DNA of 64,000 nt from Latrodectus hesperus. Lineage: Eukaryota; Arthropoda; Arachnida; Araneae; Theridiidae. Under the pieces are notes generated by a model that was not told the origin of the DNA, searched no databases, and worked only from the letters and a program-made list of their open reading frames with translations. The stretch lies in contig CM075851.1 of the NCBI GenBank assembly GCA_037975125.1, positions 122,205,464 to 122,269,463 on the forward strand, in the 5' to 3' direction. The translations under genes were made by a program, and so were the position numbers. Shown piece after piece: positions 1 to 10,251 of the stretch. Numbering within the stretch: position 1 is the stretch's first letter; each line of letters starts with the position of its first letter.

Positions 1-265
1 TTTTCAATTTAAGCTCCGGTACCACATCTTTTATAATGAAATTTTAGAGTTATAAATCTGATAGTTATAGATCATCTTAGTTTTTTTAGTATAAATTAAA
101 ACATATTTTAATTAGAATAATGGGCTAACATAGATATTAGGATACAACAGTAAACAATAAGAAATGTATTTTTAAAAATATATCATGTCAATAAACCAAA
201 AATTGGTGGAAAATATCAAATGGATAAATATATCAAAAAAGTTCGAATACAAATACCACACTCAC

Positions 266-570
266 CAAATGTCTGAGTTCACCAAATCATCAGTTCACCA
301 ATCAATCAGTTCACCATATCAGCTTAGTCCAAGCACTTCAGCTGTTGCAACGACTTTCTTCTACACATTATCTTCAGATATGTCTTACTTGCACTCCTTT
401 TTATAGGCATTTCTTATCTTAACAATCAAGGTACAACAAAGGTTTAGGTTGAACAAGGGGACTGGCAAATCACAGAGGCTCGAAGCTGTGATTCGTCTAA
501 GATAATATTAGGTAGATGTAATGATATCTGTGAGTCAGCAAAATATATGACCCACATGGTCCAGACTAAT
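266..570 (-). promoter_or_regulatory. Promoter and putative 5' non-coding exon of an off-window paralogue
   Basis: This stretch aligns with the promoters of gene 2 (47.22-47.42 kb) and gene 1 (17.51-17.65 kb). Read on the minus strand, a TATA box (CTATAAAAAG, about 397-407) follows the conserved AAGAAATG-type block, and further upstream lie shared blocks corresponding to GTACAACAAAGG and GATATCTG on the plus strand. Downstream, a good splice donor (TTTG|GTGAGTGTGG) ends a possible first exon at 266. That exon contains a short tandem repeat around the word TTGGTGAAC. No coding exon of this gene lies in the window, so the gene would continue to the left. The homology is seen directly; the transcription start and exon are inferred. 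Confidence 0.55.
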
Positions 571-1060
571 GATTTAAAATACTTTTAATTAATTAAATTA
601 CAGCTTTTTTTACAATTTAGATGAATATTTTAATTAAAAATTTTATGGTCAATAGTAATATTAAATTTCATAGTTTCTTAAAATCATGAAATTAACCTAT
701 ATAATTTGTGGAGGTAAAACTCTCGTATAATATCAATTAAAAGAAAAAGTCTATTTAATAAAAGGTAAAATAAGGGGTCCAGGTCTACACTGCCCCTTTC
801 TGTTTTCTTGATGGGATGCAAAGCTTATGTCACGGTTAGGTGAATAAAAAGTAAATAAAACTTTATTTTATTAGTCGTAAATTTTATTTATAAAGCAAAA
901 ATGCTTATAGTAATTGAAAAAAAAATTAGCTTGTATTTTGTTTAATTGTTCTTTGATTCCATACATTTGACTTAATTTCTTATTTTCCTACCGGTTAAAA
1001 TAATTAGAAATTTACTTCCAATTTTCTACTGCATGTTTAAATGTTTTGAAAAAAAAATTA
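571..1060. repeat. Duplicated upstream flank shared with gene 2
   Basis: This AT-rich stretch is alignable with 47.40-47.83 kb. The clearest part is 945-1045 against about 47.71-47.82 kb, where both read TTCTTTGATTCCATACATTT followed by matching sequence up to a shared AATTAGAA word. It shows that the duplication that made the gene family carried at least half a kilobase of upstream DNA. No coding sequence is seen. Confidence 0.6.
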
Positions 1061-1399
1061 TTATACCTTTTGGAATAATAAATTTATTTATTCATCGAGG
1101 AAATGTATTAATCCTCATTTCTAAACACATGTTATTTAATAAATGCAGCATATGCATTCAGAATCAAGGGGCCATTCAAAAATTTACTCTTCAGATTTGA
1201 TTAAAATAAATTAGAATTTGATTCCGTTTTTATGCAACATATTGAAATATTTCGAAAAATGAAAATAAATAACGACCGAATTGTTTTGGGTTATACAACT
1301 AATAATTTTTTTTTCACATGTTAATGTTAAACTCTGCGTATGCTAATGTTCTTTTTCATGAAATATTTATAACAAAAAAGTTTAAGATTGACTCTCCGT

Positions 1400-2405
1400 G
1401 CAAGTGAATTAGAATTTATTTCCTAGTTTCCTTAGTATGCTTAAGTGTGCTTGGAAAAAATTAAAAAAAAAAAAAAAAAAAACAATTATTAAAGTAACTT
1501 GGATTGAGCAAAAATGAATTTATTCACATCACGTGGTAATGTTCGATGAAATATTTAAATTTTTTTCAGCATATTTAAGTGTTTGGAAAAAATAAAATAT
1601 AATTTTTGAAATAACTTGGATGGTACAAGAAGTTTTTCATTCAATGTGGCAATATTCAATGAAAATATGGTTAAATACAACGTTTAGGGCAGGGCAATGA
1701 TGTACGCTTTGTTCCTTTTAAAGAAATAAATTAGAATTTGTTTCCTATTTTCTTCAGCATATTTAAGTGTTTGGAAAAAATAAAATATAATTTTTGAAAT
1801 AACTTGGATGGTACAAGAAGTTTTTCATTCTATGTGGTAATATTCAATGAAAATATGGTTAAATACAACGTTTAGGGCAGGGCAATGATGTACGCTTTGT
1901 TCCTTTTAAAGAAATAAATTAGAATTTGTTTCCTATTTTCTTCAGCATATTTAAGTGTTTGGAAAAAATAAAATATAATTTTTGAAATAACTTGGATGGT
2001 ACAAGAAGTTTTTCATTCAATGTGGTAACATTCAATGAAAATATGGTTAAATACAACGTTTAGGGCAGGGCAATGATGTACGCTTTGTTCTTTTTAAAGA
2101 AATAAATTAGAATTTGTTTCCTATTTTCTTCAGCATATTTAAGTGTTTGGAAAAAATAAAATATAATATTTGAAATAGCTTGGATGGTACAAGAAGTTTT
2201 TCATACTATGTGGTAATATTCAATGAAAATATGGTTAAATACAACGTCTAGGGCAGAGCAAGTTCTTTTTAAAGAACTTGCTCTGCCCTAGACGTTGTAT
2301 TTAACCATATTTTGCTTTGTTCTTTTTAAAGCTTTGTTCTTTTTAAAGAAATAAATTAGAATTTGTTTCCTATTTTCTTCAGCATATTTCAGTGTTTGTA
2401 AAAAA
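1400..2405. repeat. 188-bp tandem repeat array
   Basis: The word CAGCATATTTAAGTGTTTGG recurs at 1567, 1755, 1943 and 2131, exactly 188 bases apart, and once more near 2380 in slightly altered form. The three central copies are nearly identical, which suggests recent homogenisation. A degenerate copy with a poly(A) tract (about 1463-1482) precedes them, and the faint AATTAGAA words near 1000 and 1210 may be older copies. The last interval is 249 bases because a palindrome has been inserted. The array sits just upstream of the off-window gene's promoter. Confidence 0.85.
2226..2313. repeat. Perfect palindrome, 43-bp arms with 2-bp spacer
   Basis: Bases 2226-2268 are the exact reverse complement of 2271-2313, separated only by TT. 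The left arm is the normal continuation of the 188-bp repeat unit; the right arm is its inverted copy. A short duplication of GCTTTGTTCTTTTTAAA follows. The neighbouring repeats have ATGATGTACGCTTTGTTC at this place, so the palindrome replaced ordinary repeat sequence. Confidence 0.9.
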
Positions 2406-3724
2406 ATAAAAGAAAATAATTATCATAAACAAATTCAAGTCTAAATTTCAAGAGGAAAATTCAAGCTCTTACGCTAACATTTGAGTTGAATGAGATTTTA
2501 AAAATGTAAACTTTGATCCGTCATTTTAGGCTGAAGTTTGACCATGATTTATCACGTAATAAATACATTTACTTGGAATTTAAAATTTGATGTTACTGAG
2601 CTACATATGAATAGTTGAGAGAGAATCATTGACTGACAATATCAGATGTCATTCGTGCTATTTGTCATGATACTTTGACAGATGAGCTCATACCGATAAA
2701 TCAAAATAAAACTCCATACCAGGAGCGAGATAAAACAGAGCAGCAAGTACCACCCTTATCATTGTCTAACAAAAGACTAAGGGGGCATTTCTAAGATTAT
2801 CCCTTTAGAAACAAATTCTCTGATGTTCGTATATTTACTTCGAGTGAGATAAGATATTTGCTATCTTATCTGTGAGTAACATTCTTAAAAGAAAATTCTT
2901 CACTAATTCTTAAGCATGATATCTGATACACAAAATCATGATATCTAGTAAATAAGAATATGCATGATTCACAGAAGTAACTCAAAAGCACTTTGAGAAA
3001 ATTTCAAAATAACCAAAATAATGTATATAATCAAAACCCAAGCCAAATAAAGTAGACTATATTTTAGTACTGTGTTTTCTAGGTATTTATCTAAAATTCT
3101 AAAATGAGATTTAAAATAAATAAGTAAATGAGTTTTAAAAAATAAATAGTAATATAAACTGATGAATACTTAAGTAAAAAAATAATAAAATTATAAACGA
3201 GTTCTAAAATTAATTTTTATGATTACTACTAAAAATTTTTAAATATTATGTTTAAATATTATCAATGTAAGAGTGAGAGAAAGAATATTAAATTATTAAT
3301 AAAAAATTATTAGTTTCAAAATAACTGTAAAATGTACATAAATACATTTTTAACACAGCTTATTGCATTTAATTACAGAATTTTTAACTATAAGTTCATG
3401 TCTATATATATTTTTTAAATATGAACAACCGATTTATTTCTGAGCATACAGTTTGAAAAAATATGTTACATATAAAAATATTCACATAAATACGTATTTT
3501 TATATAGCATTTAGCTCAGTTTCTGTTTTAATAATATAAAAAAATATAAAATTTAACCTTTAAACAATTTGTCTATTTAAAGTAGTATTTATTCTGTTTC
3601 GTGGATTATGTCAGGAAAACATTTAAGCATTAAATTAGAATAACAGCATTTTATATCAATATTCTTTTAGAGCAATAGATTAACATGGTTTGAATCAAAA
3701 ACAGAGCAGCGTAACTCTGGAAAT

Positions 3725-3960
3725 TAATAAAATACCTTGTCAAACATTCACTGAATATTCCTTTTCCAACAGAACTTTTTCATAGTTAGTGGGTCATACC
3801 CACATGTTCCAAGAAGGGAAACTAAGCAAATGCTCACCCTGATGTGCAATCAGACGGCTGAGATTGAAAATCTATTTCTCGTAATTCCTCAGAGGCTAGA
3901 ATCAAACCCGAGATCCTTTATTTCAAAAAGCATAAGACCAAGATTAGCTTTTACAAGCAA
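3725..3960 (-). mobile_element. Decayed tRNA-derived SINE
   Basis: On the minus strand a B-box-like word (CGGGTTTGATTCTAG) lies downstream of a weak A-box region, as in tRNA-headed SINEs. The same element occurs in the second duplicated segment (about 6.43-6.61 kb), so it was inserted before the segmental duplication. The A box is hard to recognise and no target-site duplication is visible. Confidence 0.4.
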
Positions 3961-4955
3961 AATATAACTTTAGATGTAAGAAAACCTTCATATGTATCTG
4001 GAGGTAATAATTTTATTAGAACCACTGTCAAGAGCAAATATTGCAACCTGAATCAACATTCTCATCTCATGAAGAATGATCATCACATTTTTAGCTTACA
4101 TAATTTACCTGCCAATATGTTGCTCATTAACTGAATAAAAACATCTTCTTTCAGTTCACAAATATAAGACCCCTAGAAAAAATGGGTTCCGAAAATTACT
4201 TTCTCATATCAAAAACTTTATAAAAACGGAAAAAGATTCTGTAAGTAATTCGGAATGTACAAAAACTAATTTTCATCCATTTTTCTTTAAGATTTAATCC
4301 TGTTCTTCTAGAAATATTTTAAATTTTACATAAGTGTGTTTTTATTGATTTAATAATAAAAATTTACAACAGTTATTGCTTAAAATGAAAACATTTCTGC
4401 ATGAAACATAATTTGCAATGTTAGGGAAAAAATGAAAGAGTACACTTTCATAAATATATTAAAATAGATGCAAATGAAAGTCCTATATGTATAATTATTG
4501 TACTTTTAATAAAAAAGGCTTATTGTAATATGTATTAAAAATGCAATTTTGAAATTTATTAAATTATTTTCCTTTTACCTATTATTTCAAATGGAAATGG
4601 CATAAAGTGAACTCTTCTATTTTTCAATATAATTAGGAGGATAAATATAAGAGAACTTTGTATATTCTAAAAATATGGGAAGATGATGTTATATTCTTTG
4701 ATTATGATTTATGCGAATAATTTTCTTTTCATGCATGGAAAAATAATAGTTATAAATTATTACTATCTCACCCTTTAAATATAGTAAGATGTGTTTATTA
4801 TATTGAATATCATATATGAAAAATAAATGATTTGTTAATATTATATAATGTAATCAAATATTTATAAAATATAAACCGTTATAAACGTAGAAAAATGCTA
4901 TAAATCCAAAAAATTATTCAGTAATTATTTTATCAACAGGTTTAAGGAAAAAAAG

Positions 4956-5028
4956 TGGGGGGCAACCAGGCTTGAACCGAGGACCATTCGAGCTGCAGTC
5001 GAATACTCCACCACTGAGCTACCACAAG
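4956..5028 (-). pseudogene. tRNA-Cys pseudogene
   Basis: This is the duplicated twin of the tRNA-Cys gene at 8462-8533. The anticodon arm (TTCGACTGCAGCTCGAA) and most of the D arm are kept. The acceptor stem no longer pairs, because the 5' strand has lost its run of G, and the T stem has mismatches (CTCGG against CCTGG). These breaks make a functional tRNA unlikely. Confidence 0.8.
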
Positions 5029-6281
5029 AGATTGAAACTGTTGGAAAAATACTTATATTTTAAAAGAATATACTGCAGATTTTTAGTACAGTTGAATTAC
5101 GAAATATGTGTGTGTGTATGATTCATTATTACGAGAATCAGAGGCAACATTTCGTACTAAATATTTTTAAAACTTGCTGTCTATAAGTTCCTTAATAAAA
5201 TACTTTTATTATAAATTTATCTATAATTTGGAAGCATTTTATTGATCAAAATCTTTTAAAAGAGGATAAATAGTAAACATTTATTTTTTACGGAAATTTT
5301 CTGTCGTTATAAATAAAAGCATCAAAAGTAAATAAATCAATTTCTGATTTCACATAAAAAAATGAAAGAAAATAACCAGTTATACTTGAGATTTCACATT
5401 TCATTGTAAATTAAATCATTAAAAATCAATTAATAATTTTCTATTTTTCAATAATTAAAAAATAGTGAATAGTTTAATTTCCTATAATATTAAAGGGAAA
5501 CTTTGAATATAATCAAAAATAAATGACATTTTTTTACATGTATATCAAGTTTAATTTCATTTGTAAAATTTAACTTAATCATTACAGTTTATCATAGTAA
5601 CGAAGAATTATATTTCATTAATGCAACGAATTTGGTAATTAGTTTATTATGATTTCCCATGAACGATTTTCAATACAAGACATGAGCTCTTCCGTTTAAA
5701 ATGCTTTTAATAAATTGTAAATGAACTCTCGTTGTTATTATACATTGTTTCAGAAGATATAGAAGAGAAAAGGAAAATTTATGCAAGTTGTAATTTTATA
5801 TAAGTTAAGAGTAAATAGAAAATTTTTTAATACTTCTAAAAATGTATTATTCTTAAAAATACTTTCTTAAAAAATTTTGATAAATAATTAATTTTAAAAT
5901 GTACGAAAGTATATTTTCAAATTTTAGCTAATTGCTTTCAATATCAGCATATAAAATTCCTATTTTTAAATTTATTTTGTTATTTATTAATATATTTCCA
6001 TATATTAAAGGGATAAAAAATAAATTCTATGTTTAAAAATAAACACAGTTCTGTAGTTTTTACTCTAATTCCATTTCAATAACATAAAAAGTTAACATTT
6101 ATAAACTCTAAATCAATGAATTTAAAGTATCAAACTCTTTTTCTAGACCCTGCCCAGAAAACTCTCAATGATTAACTTAGTCTAAAAGCTGTTGTCTCGA
6201 CGTTCTTTTAAAAATAATTGATAAGTCTGATTTGATTCTGCAAATAGGAGAGGCTAACAGCTTGAGTATGTTAAAATGTCT

Positions 6282-6428
6282 TACCAAACATTCATCAAAC
6301 ATTTGCCTTCCAAGAAAACTTTCGTATCATTACCAAACATTCATCAAACATTTGCCTTCCAAGAATACTTTCTTATCATTACCAAACATTCATCAAACAT
6401 TTGCCTTCCAAGAAAACTTTCTTATCAT
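6282..6428. repeat. 49-bp tandem repeat, three copies
   Basis: The word TACCAAACATTCATCAAACA starts at 6282, 6331 and 6380, giving three nearly identical 49-base units. The corresponding place in the left duplicated segment (about 3.74-3.79 kb) has only one unit, so the triplication happened after the segmental duplication. Confidence 0.9.
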
Positions 6429-6429
6429 T

Positions 6430-6620
6430 AGGGGGTCATATTCACGTCTTCCGAAGCTGGAAATCCGAAAAACTCTCAATAATGTATCATGAGAAATGTG
6501 CAGGCTTAGGGCCAAGCCACAAAATTTCCCTCGTTGTTCAACAGTGACTGGAATCAAACCTGAGGCCTCTTACCCCCGAAAATCCCTATTCTATAAGGTC
6601 AAGATCAGATAAGGATAAGG
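6430..6620 (-). mobile_element. Decayed tRNA-derived SINE, duplicated copy
   Basis: This aligns with the SINE remnant at 3.72-3.96 kb. On the minus strand the B-box-like word CAGGTTTGATTCCAG is better preserved than in the other copy. No target-site duplication is evident. Confidence 0.4.
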
Positions 6621-8059
6621 TCCAGAGGCAAATGCAACATTTAGAGGCAAGAAAGCCTTCATATATCTTCGGAAACAATGCTTCATATTTGTTAGAGCCG
6701 CAATCAAATATAAAAACCAAAACCTGAGATAGCAATCTTATGAAACTAATAATGAATTATAAACATGAAATTTGTGTGTTCACGTAATTTTCCTATCAAC
6801 GTGCTACTTTTTGGCTGAATCAAAATAGAGCATGATTTCTTTTATTTACAAATGCATTGCTATATATTTTGAGAAAATTTGATCCGTAAATCTATATCAT
6901 GATATGGTAAAATTTGTGCAAACCAAAAGTATTCTGAAATTGATTCAAAATTTCCAAAATATAATCCTTATACTTTTTCAATATTTCGTCATTTTCGAAT
7001 GTTAAAAACAATACAAGACTTTAACAAAAAATGTTTTACTTACCTCCAAAGAAATAAGTTATTCAAAGGATATTTGATTTAAACTTTTAATTTGCAGTAA
7101 TTATTTTAAAAAGAATTTATTAAAATCAATTTATTCACATTATCTCACAATGGGTAGGAGAATTCCAGTGTTTTACATTAATATGATAATATTCAATAAT
7201 AAATGATGTTTTCCCTTTCTCAGAAATTTTTTTTTTTGATAATTTTTGAACTATCGTAATCGCTCTAGAAATAGTAAGTAATAAAATGACGAATATTTTC
7301 TGATAATACTTTACTTTTGTGTGTAAAATTAACTGATGCAATTAATGGATGAGAATATTAATTGATTTTCCACAAATGAATGTTGTGCAAAATCAATTAA
7401 TATAGCTATGAAATTTAGCACAACTGAAATTCACTTCACATTACCACAATGAAAAGATAAAATTTGCAACGATATTTGCTTTTGTATTAATTTGATTAGT
7501 AATGTTTTTTTCTTTTATTTTTGTTTTATAAACATTGTGATTGCTAACTGAAGCAAATTTTTAAGCCAATATATCCTTTATTATTACGCATTATATTCAC
7601 GAAAGGTTATCCTATAAAGTTTTCCTATGCTAAAAACATTGTATCAAATATAAATATATTATCATCCATTCTTATTTTTTTTTCACAAAATTTTAGAAAG
7701 AATTCTAGAACTTTTAACATTTGTTGATTTTCAATCTGTGTTTTTTTTTAAATTCCTTTTATATTCAAGTTTGGATAAAGAAAATTTAAGATCTAATCCC
7801 TTTAAGCTACAAATAATTCCATTTTTTTTTGTAGATTTTGTTTTTTTAATCTTGAAATTAGCTGCATTAATTGCTTACAATAAAGCCATGATATGCATGA
7901 AATATAAATTGGTGAATTAGAATGAGATTAAAAATATAGCGAACGAGGGAGAGAAAATGCTTTCTTATATTAAAATAGTTAAGAATAAATGCGTAGTAAT
8001 TGAATGTCTTATGAGAAAATGCAAATTGATTTTATATTTTTATCATCTGCTTTTTTACG

Positions 8060-8086
8060 TTTTTTTTTTTTTTTTTTTTTTTTTTT
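8060..8086. repeat. Poly(T) tract
   Basis: A run of 27 T residues lies about 0.4 kb from the tRNA-Cys gene. Read on the minus strand it is a poly(A) run and could mark the tail of a decayed retroelement, but no element body is recognisable next to it. Confidence 0.8.
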
Positions 8087-8461
8087 CCATAGAGGAGAGA
8101 TGAAGTGAACACTTTCCTATTTTTCACTGTGGTGATGAGGAATATTAATAATACAACTTCTCCTATTATTCTAAGACTATTAGATTTAACAATAATCTGC
8201 TTATAAAAAAGATATTATTTAAAAACGATATTATTAATGGGATACTAAAATTACAATATTATTATTTTTTTGAATATAGAGAAAATTTTTTTGAATATTT
8301 TCTTATTTTGATTATTAAGGGTGAAAAATGTTGACATTTTAAATATTATATTTTAATAAAATATTTATCTAAGTAAAAAATATGAGAACCATTGTAGATA
8401 TACTCCAAATTAAACAAAATAATTTGCTGATTATTTGATGCACGTGCTTAAAGTTAATATC

Positions 8462-8533
8462 AGGGGGCACCCGGGTTTGAACCGGGGACCTCTCGATCTG
8501 CAGTCGAATGCTCTACCACTGAGCTATACCCCC
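8462..8533 (-). tRNA. tRNA-Cys (GCA)
   Basis: The minus strand folds into a complete cloverleaf of 72 nucleotides with no intron. The acceptor stem GGGGGTA pairs with TGCCCCC with one U-G pair, leaving U as discriminator base. The D arm is GCTC-AGTGGTA-GAGC, and the anticodon loop CTGCAGA carries GCA. The T arm is CCCGG-TTCAAAC-CCGGG. The internal A and B boxes are intact. It matches the usual metazoan tRNA-Cys closely. It sits in a segmental duplication whose other copy (4956-5028) has become a pseudogene, so this is the functional survivor of the pair. Confidence 0.97.
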
Positions 8534-9499
8534 AACGCGATATCCGTTGAAACTAATGTTAAAATCACCAAAAATTACACTTAAAAAGAATGCATTGAAA
8601 ATCCTGTCTCAGTGCAGATAAATTATAATAAAATGTAGGATTCTTTATTACGAATTCAAAAATTCTTTATTGCAAATTCTTTTTTAAAAGGTTTTTAAAA
8701 ATCAATATCTTTAATAAAACAGCTTATTATAAATTTCTCTTTATCTTGGAAAATTTTCATTTCATCAAAATATTTAAAAAGAATGAGAGAAAATAGTAAC
8801 CCCTTATATTTTACCGATGTTTCCTTTCATTATAAAAAAATCATTAAAAATATATCAATCATTTTCTGCTTTGCAATAGTTAAAATTGTAAATATTTTTC
8901 ATTTTTTTTTCATATTGTTATGTGAAGATTTTGAATATAACTAAAAACAAACTGACAAACACTTATTTTTTGGTCGTATATAAAGTTTAGTTGCATTTAT
9001 AAAATATAACCTAATTATTACATTTTATTTTTCTTGATTCCTATTACTTATTTAATTAATATTAATAATTTTTTGCTTAATTTATTGTGTTTTCCCACAA
9101 GCAACATTCTGTGAAACATTAAGCACTTCCAATTAAATTGCTTTTTACAAGTTTCAAATTAACTGTAATTTTTATCATATATTGTTTCATAAGCTGCCAT
9201 AAGGAAAAGGATCATATTTCAAATTGTATTTTTATGCAAATTAATGAGAAAAAAAATTCCCTCAAATTTATTTGATTACCTGATTTTTTTCATAAAAGTT
9301 TTCAGTCTAGAAACATGGAAAAATATTTTTTTTTTTAAATTTCTTAATTATACATGAAGTGTATAAAATATTTCAATAATTTGAATGAAAATTAGACTGA
9401 TTCATATTTATATTTTAATTATTTATATCCCATTGACTTCCATATGTATAGGTTTTAATAACATAAAAAATAATAAATTCTGAAACAATTAAATTCATC

Positions 9500-10215
9500 G
9501 CATGTTTCTTAATGTTCTAAGAAAACTTTTTAATTTGCATTCTATATATTTTTTTAAATATATTTTTGTATGGTACAATTTTTTTATGTATTTCTAACTA
9601 TTCAACAATTATTTCAATATTCTTTTTTGAAATTTACCTTTTAAAAATTTGTAAAAAAGATAAAAAATATATTAAAAGAATTTATATTAAATAACTAATA
9701 ATTTTTTATTTAAAATATACTATTCAAATTATCTATATGATTATATAGTTAATATCACCAAATTAACTAAATATACTAAATATAAAATAAACTTTTATAA
9801 TTATGTAACCGATTTTTTTATAAATTTTTTTAAGCATTTGAAAAAAATTCTTCTTTACTTTTATAAAATTTTCCATAATTTCGAAAACATTTAGATTTAC
9901 TTATTCGCAAACTCACGGAATAACATATTTTAATTTTTTGAAAAATGAAACTTTTTTACAATATAAATTATTCTAAGTAAAATGATTATTAATTTTCATT
10001 TTAAGCTTAAATACAGTACATGATATTTAGTTTCAGTTTTAAGTATCTTTATGAAAAATTTTAAGAAAATAGTCTGATATAAATCATTAAACATTTTATA
10101 TATGTTTGAATGCATAGAATTATCTGAAAAAGAAGAAACGTATTTTGTAGTGAAAATTGAACTACAAAAGTTTATGTATATAAGTAATTGAATAATAAAA
10201 TATCAAAGATAGAGA
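9500..10215. other. Intergenic, AT-rich, no recognisable feature
   Basis: This stretch between the segmental duplication and the 3' end of gene 1 is very AT-rich low-complexity sequence with no convincing reading frame, tRNA or transposon. Confidence 0.7.
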
Positions 10216-10221
10216 TTTATT
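10216..10221 (-). terminator. Polyadenylation signal AATAAA of gene 1
   Basis: An AATAAA hexamer lies on the minus strand about 30 bases after the gene 1 stop codon, which would give a very short 3' untranslated region. Confidence 0.7.
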
Positions 10222-10251
10222 GGGAAACAAAATGACAAGAATTTACAAAGC

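Larger units (their letters stand above)
3690..6115. repeat. Segmental tandem duplication, left copy
   Basis: This segment aligns in order and orientation with 6.24-9.50 kb. Matching landmarks include a SINE remnant (3.72-3.96 against 6.43-6.61 kb), CCTTCATAT-containing sequence (near 3.99 against 6.66 kb), a GTGAAC...CTATTTTTCA block (4.61 against 8.11 kb), a tRNA-Cys-like sequence (4.96 against 8.46 kb) and a CATTGTTTCA block (5.74 against 9.18 kb). Identity is only moderate, so the duplication is old. This copy is shorter because the part between 4.2 and 4.9 kb is about 0.8 kb smaller. No protein gene is seen. Confidence 0.75.
6115..9500. repeat. Segmental tandem duplication, right copy
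   Basis: This is the second copy of the segment described at 3.69-6.11 kb, carrying the intact tRNA-Cys gene. It is longer because of an extra 0.8 kb or so between 6.85 and 8.1 kb and a local 49-bp triplication. Several open frames here are short, cross repeat units whose length is not a multiple of three, and have no recognisable protein character, so I call no gene. Confidence 0.7.

Noticed and set aside
2640..2790. Coding-looking stretch with about 50 codons free of stops (SDVIRAICHDTLTDELIP and on)
   Set aside because: It has stops immediately upstream, no splice or family support and no second copy; it may be a transposon relic but cannot be shown.
6232..6492. 86-codon frame with repeated HSSNICLP/HQTFAF-like words
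   Set aside because: It runs through the 49-bp triplication; 49 is not a multiple of three, so each copy is read in a different frame and the protein has no meaning.
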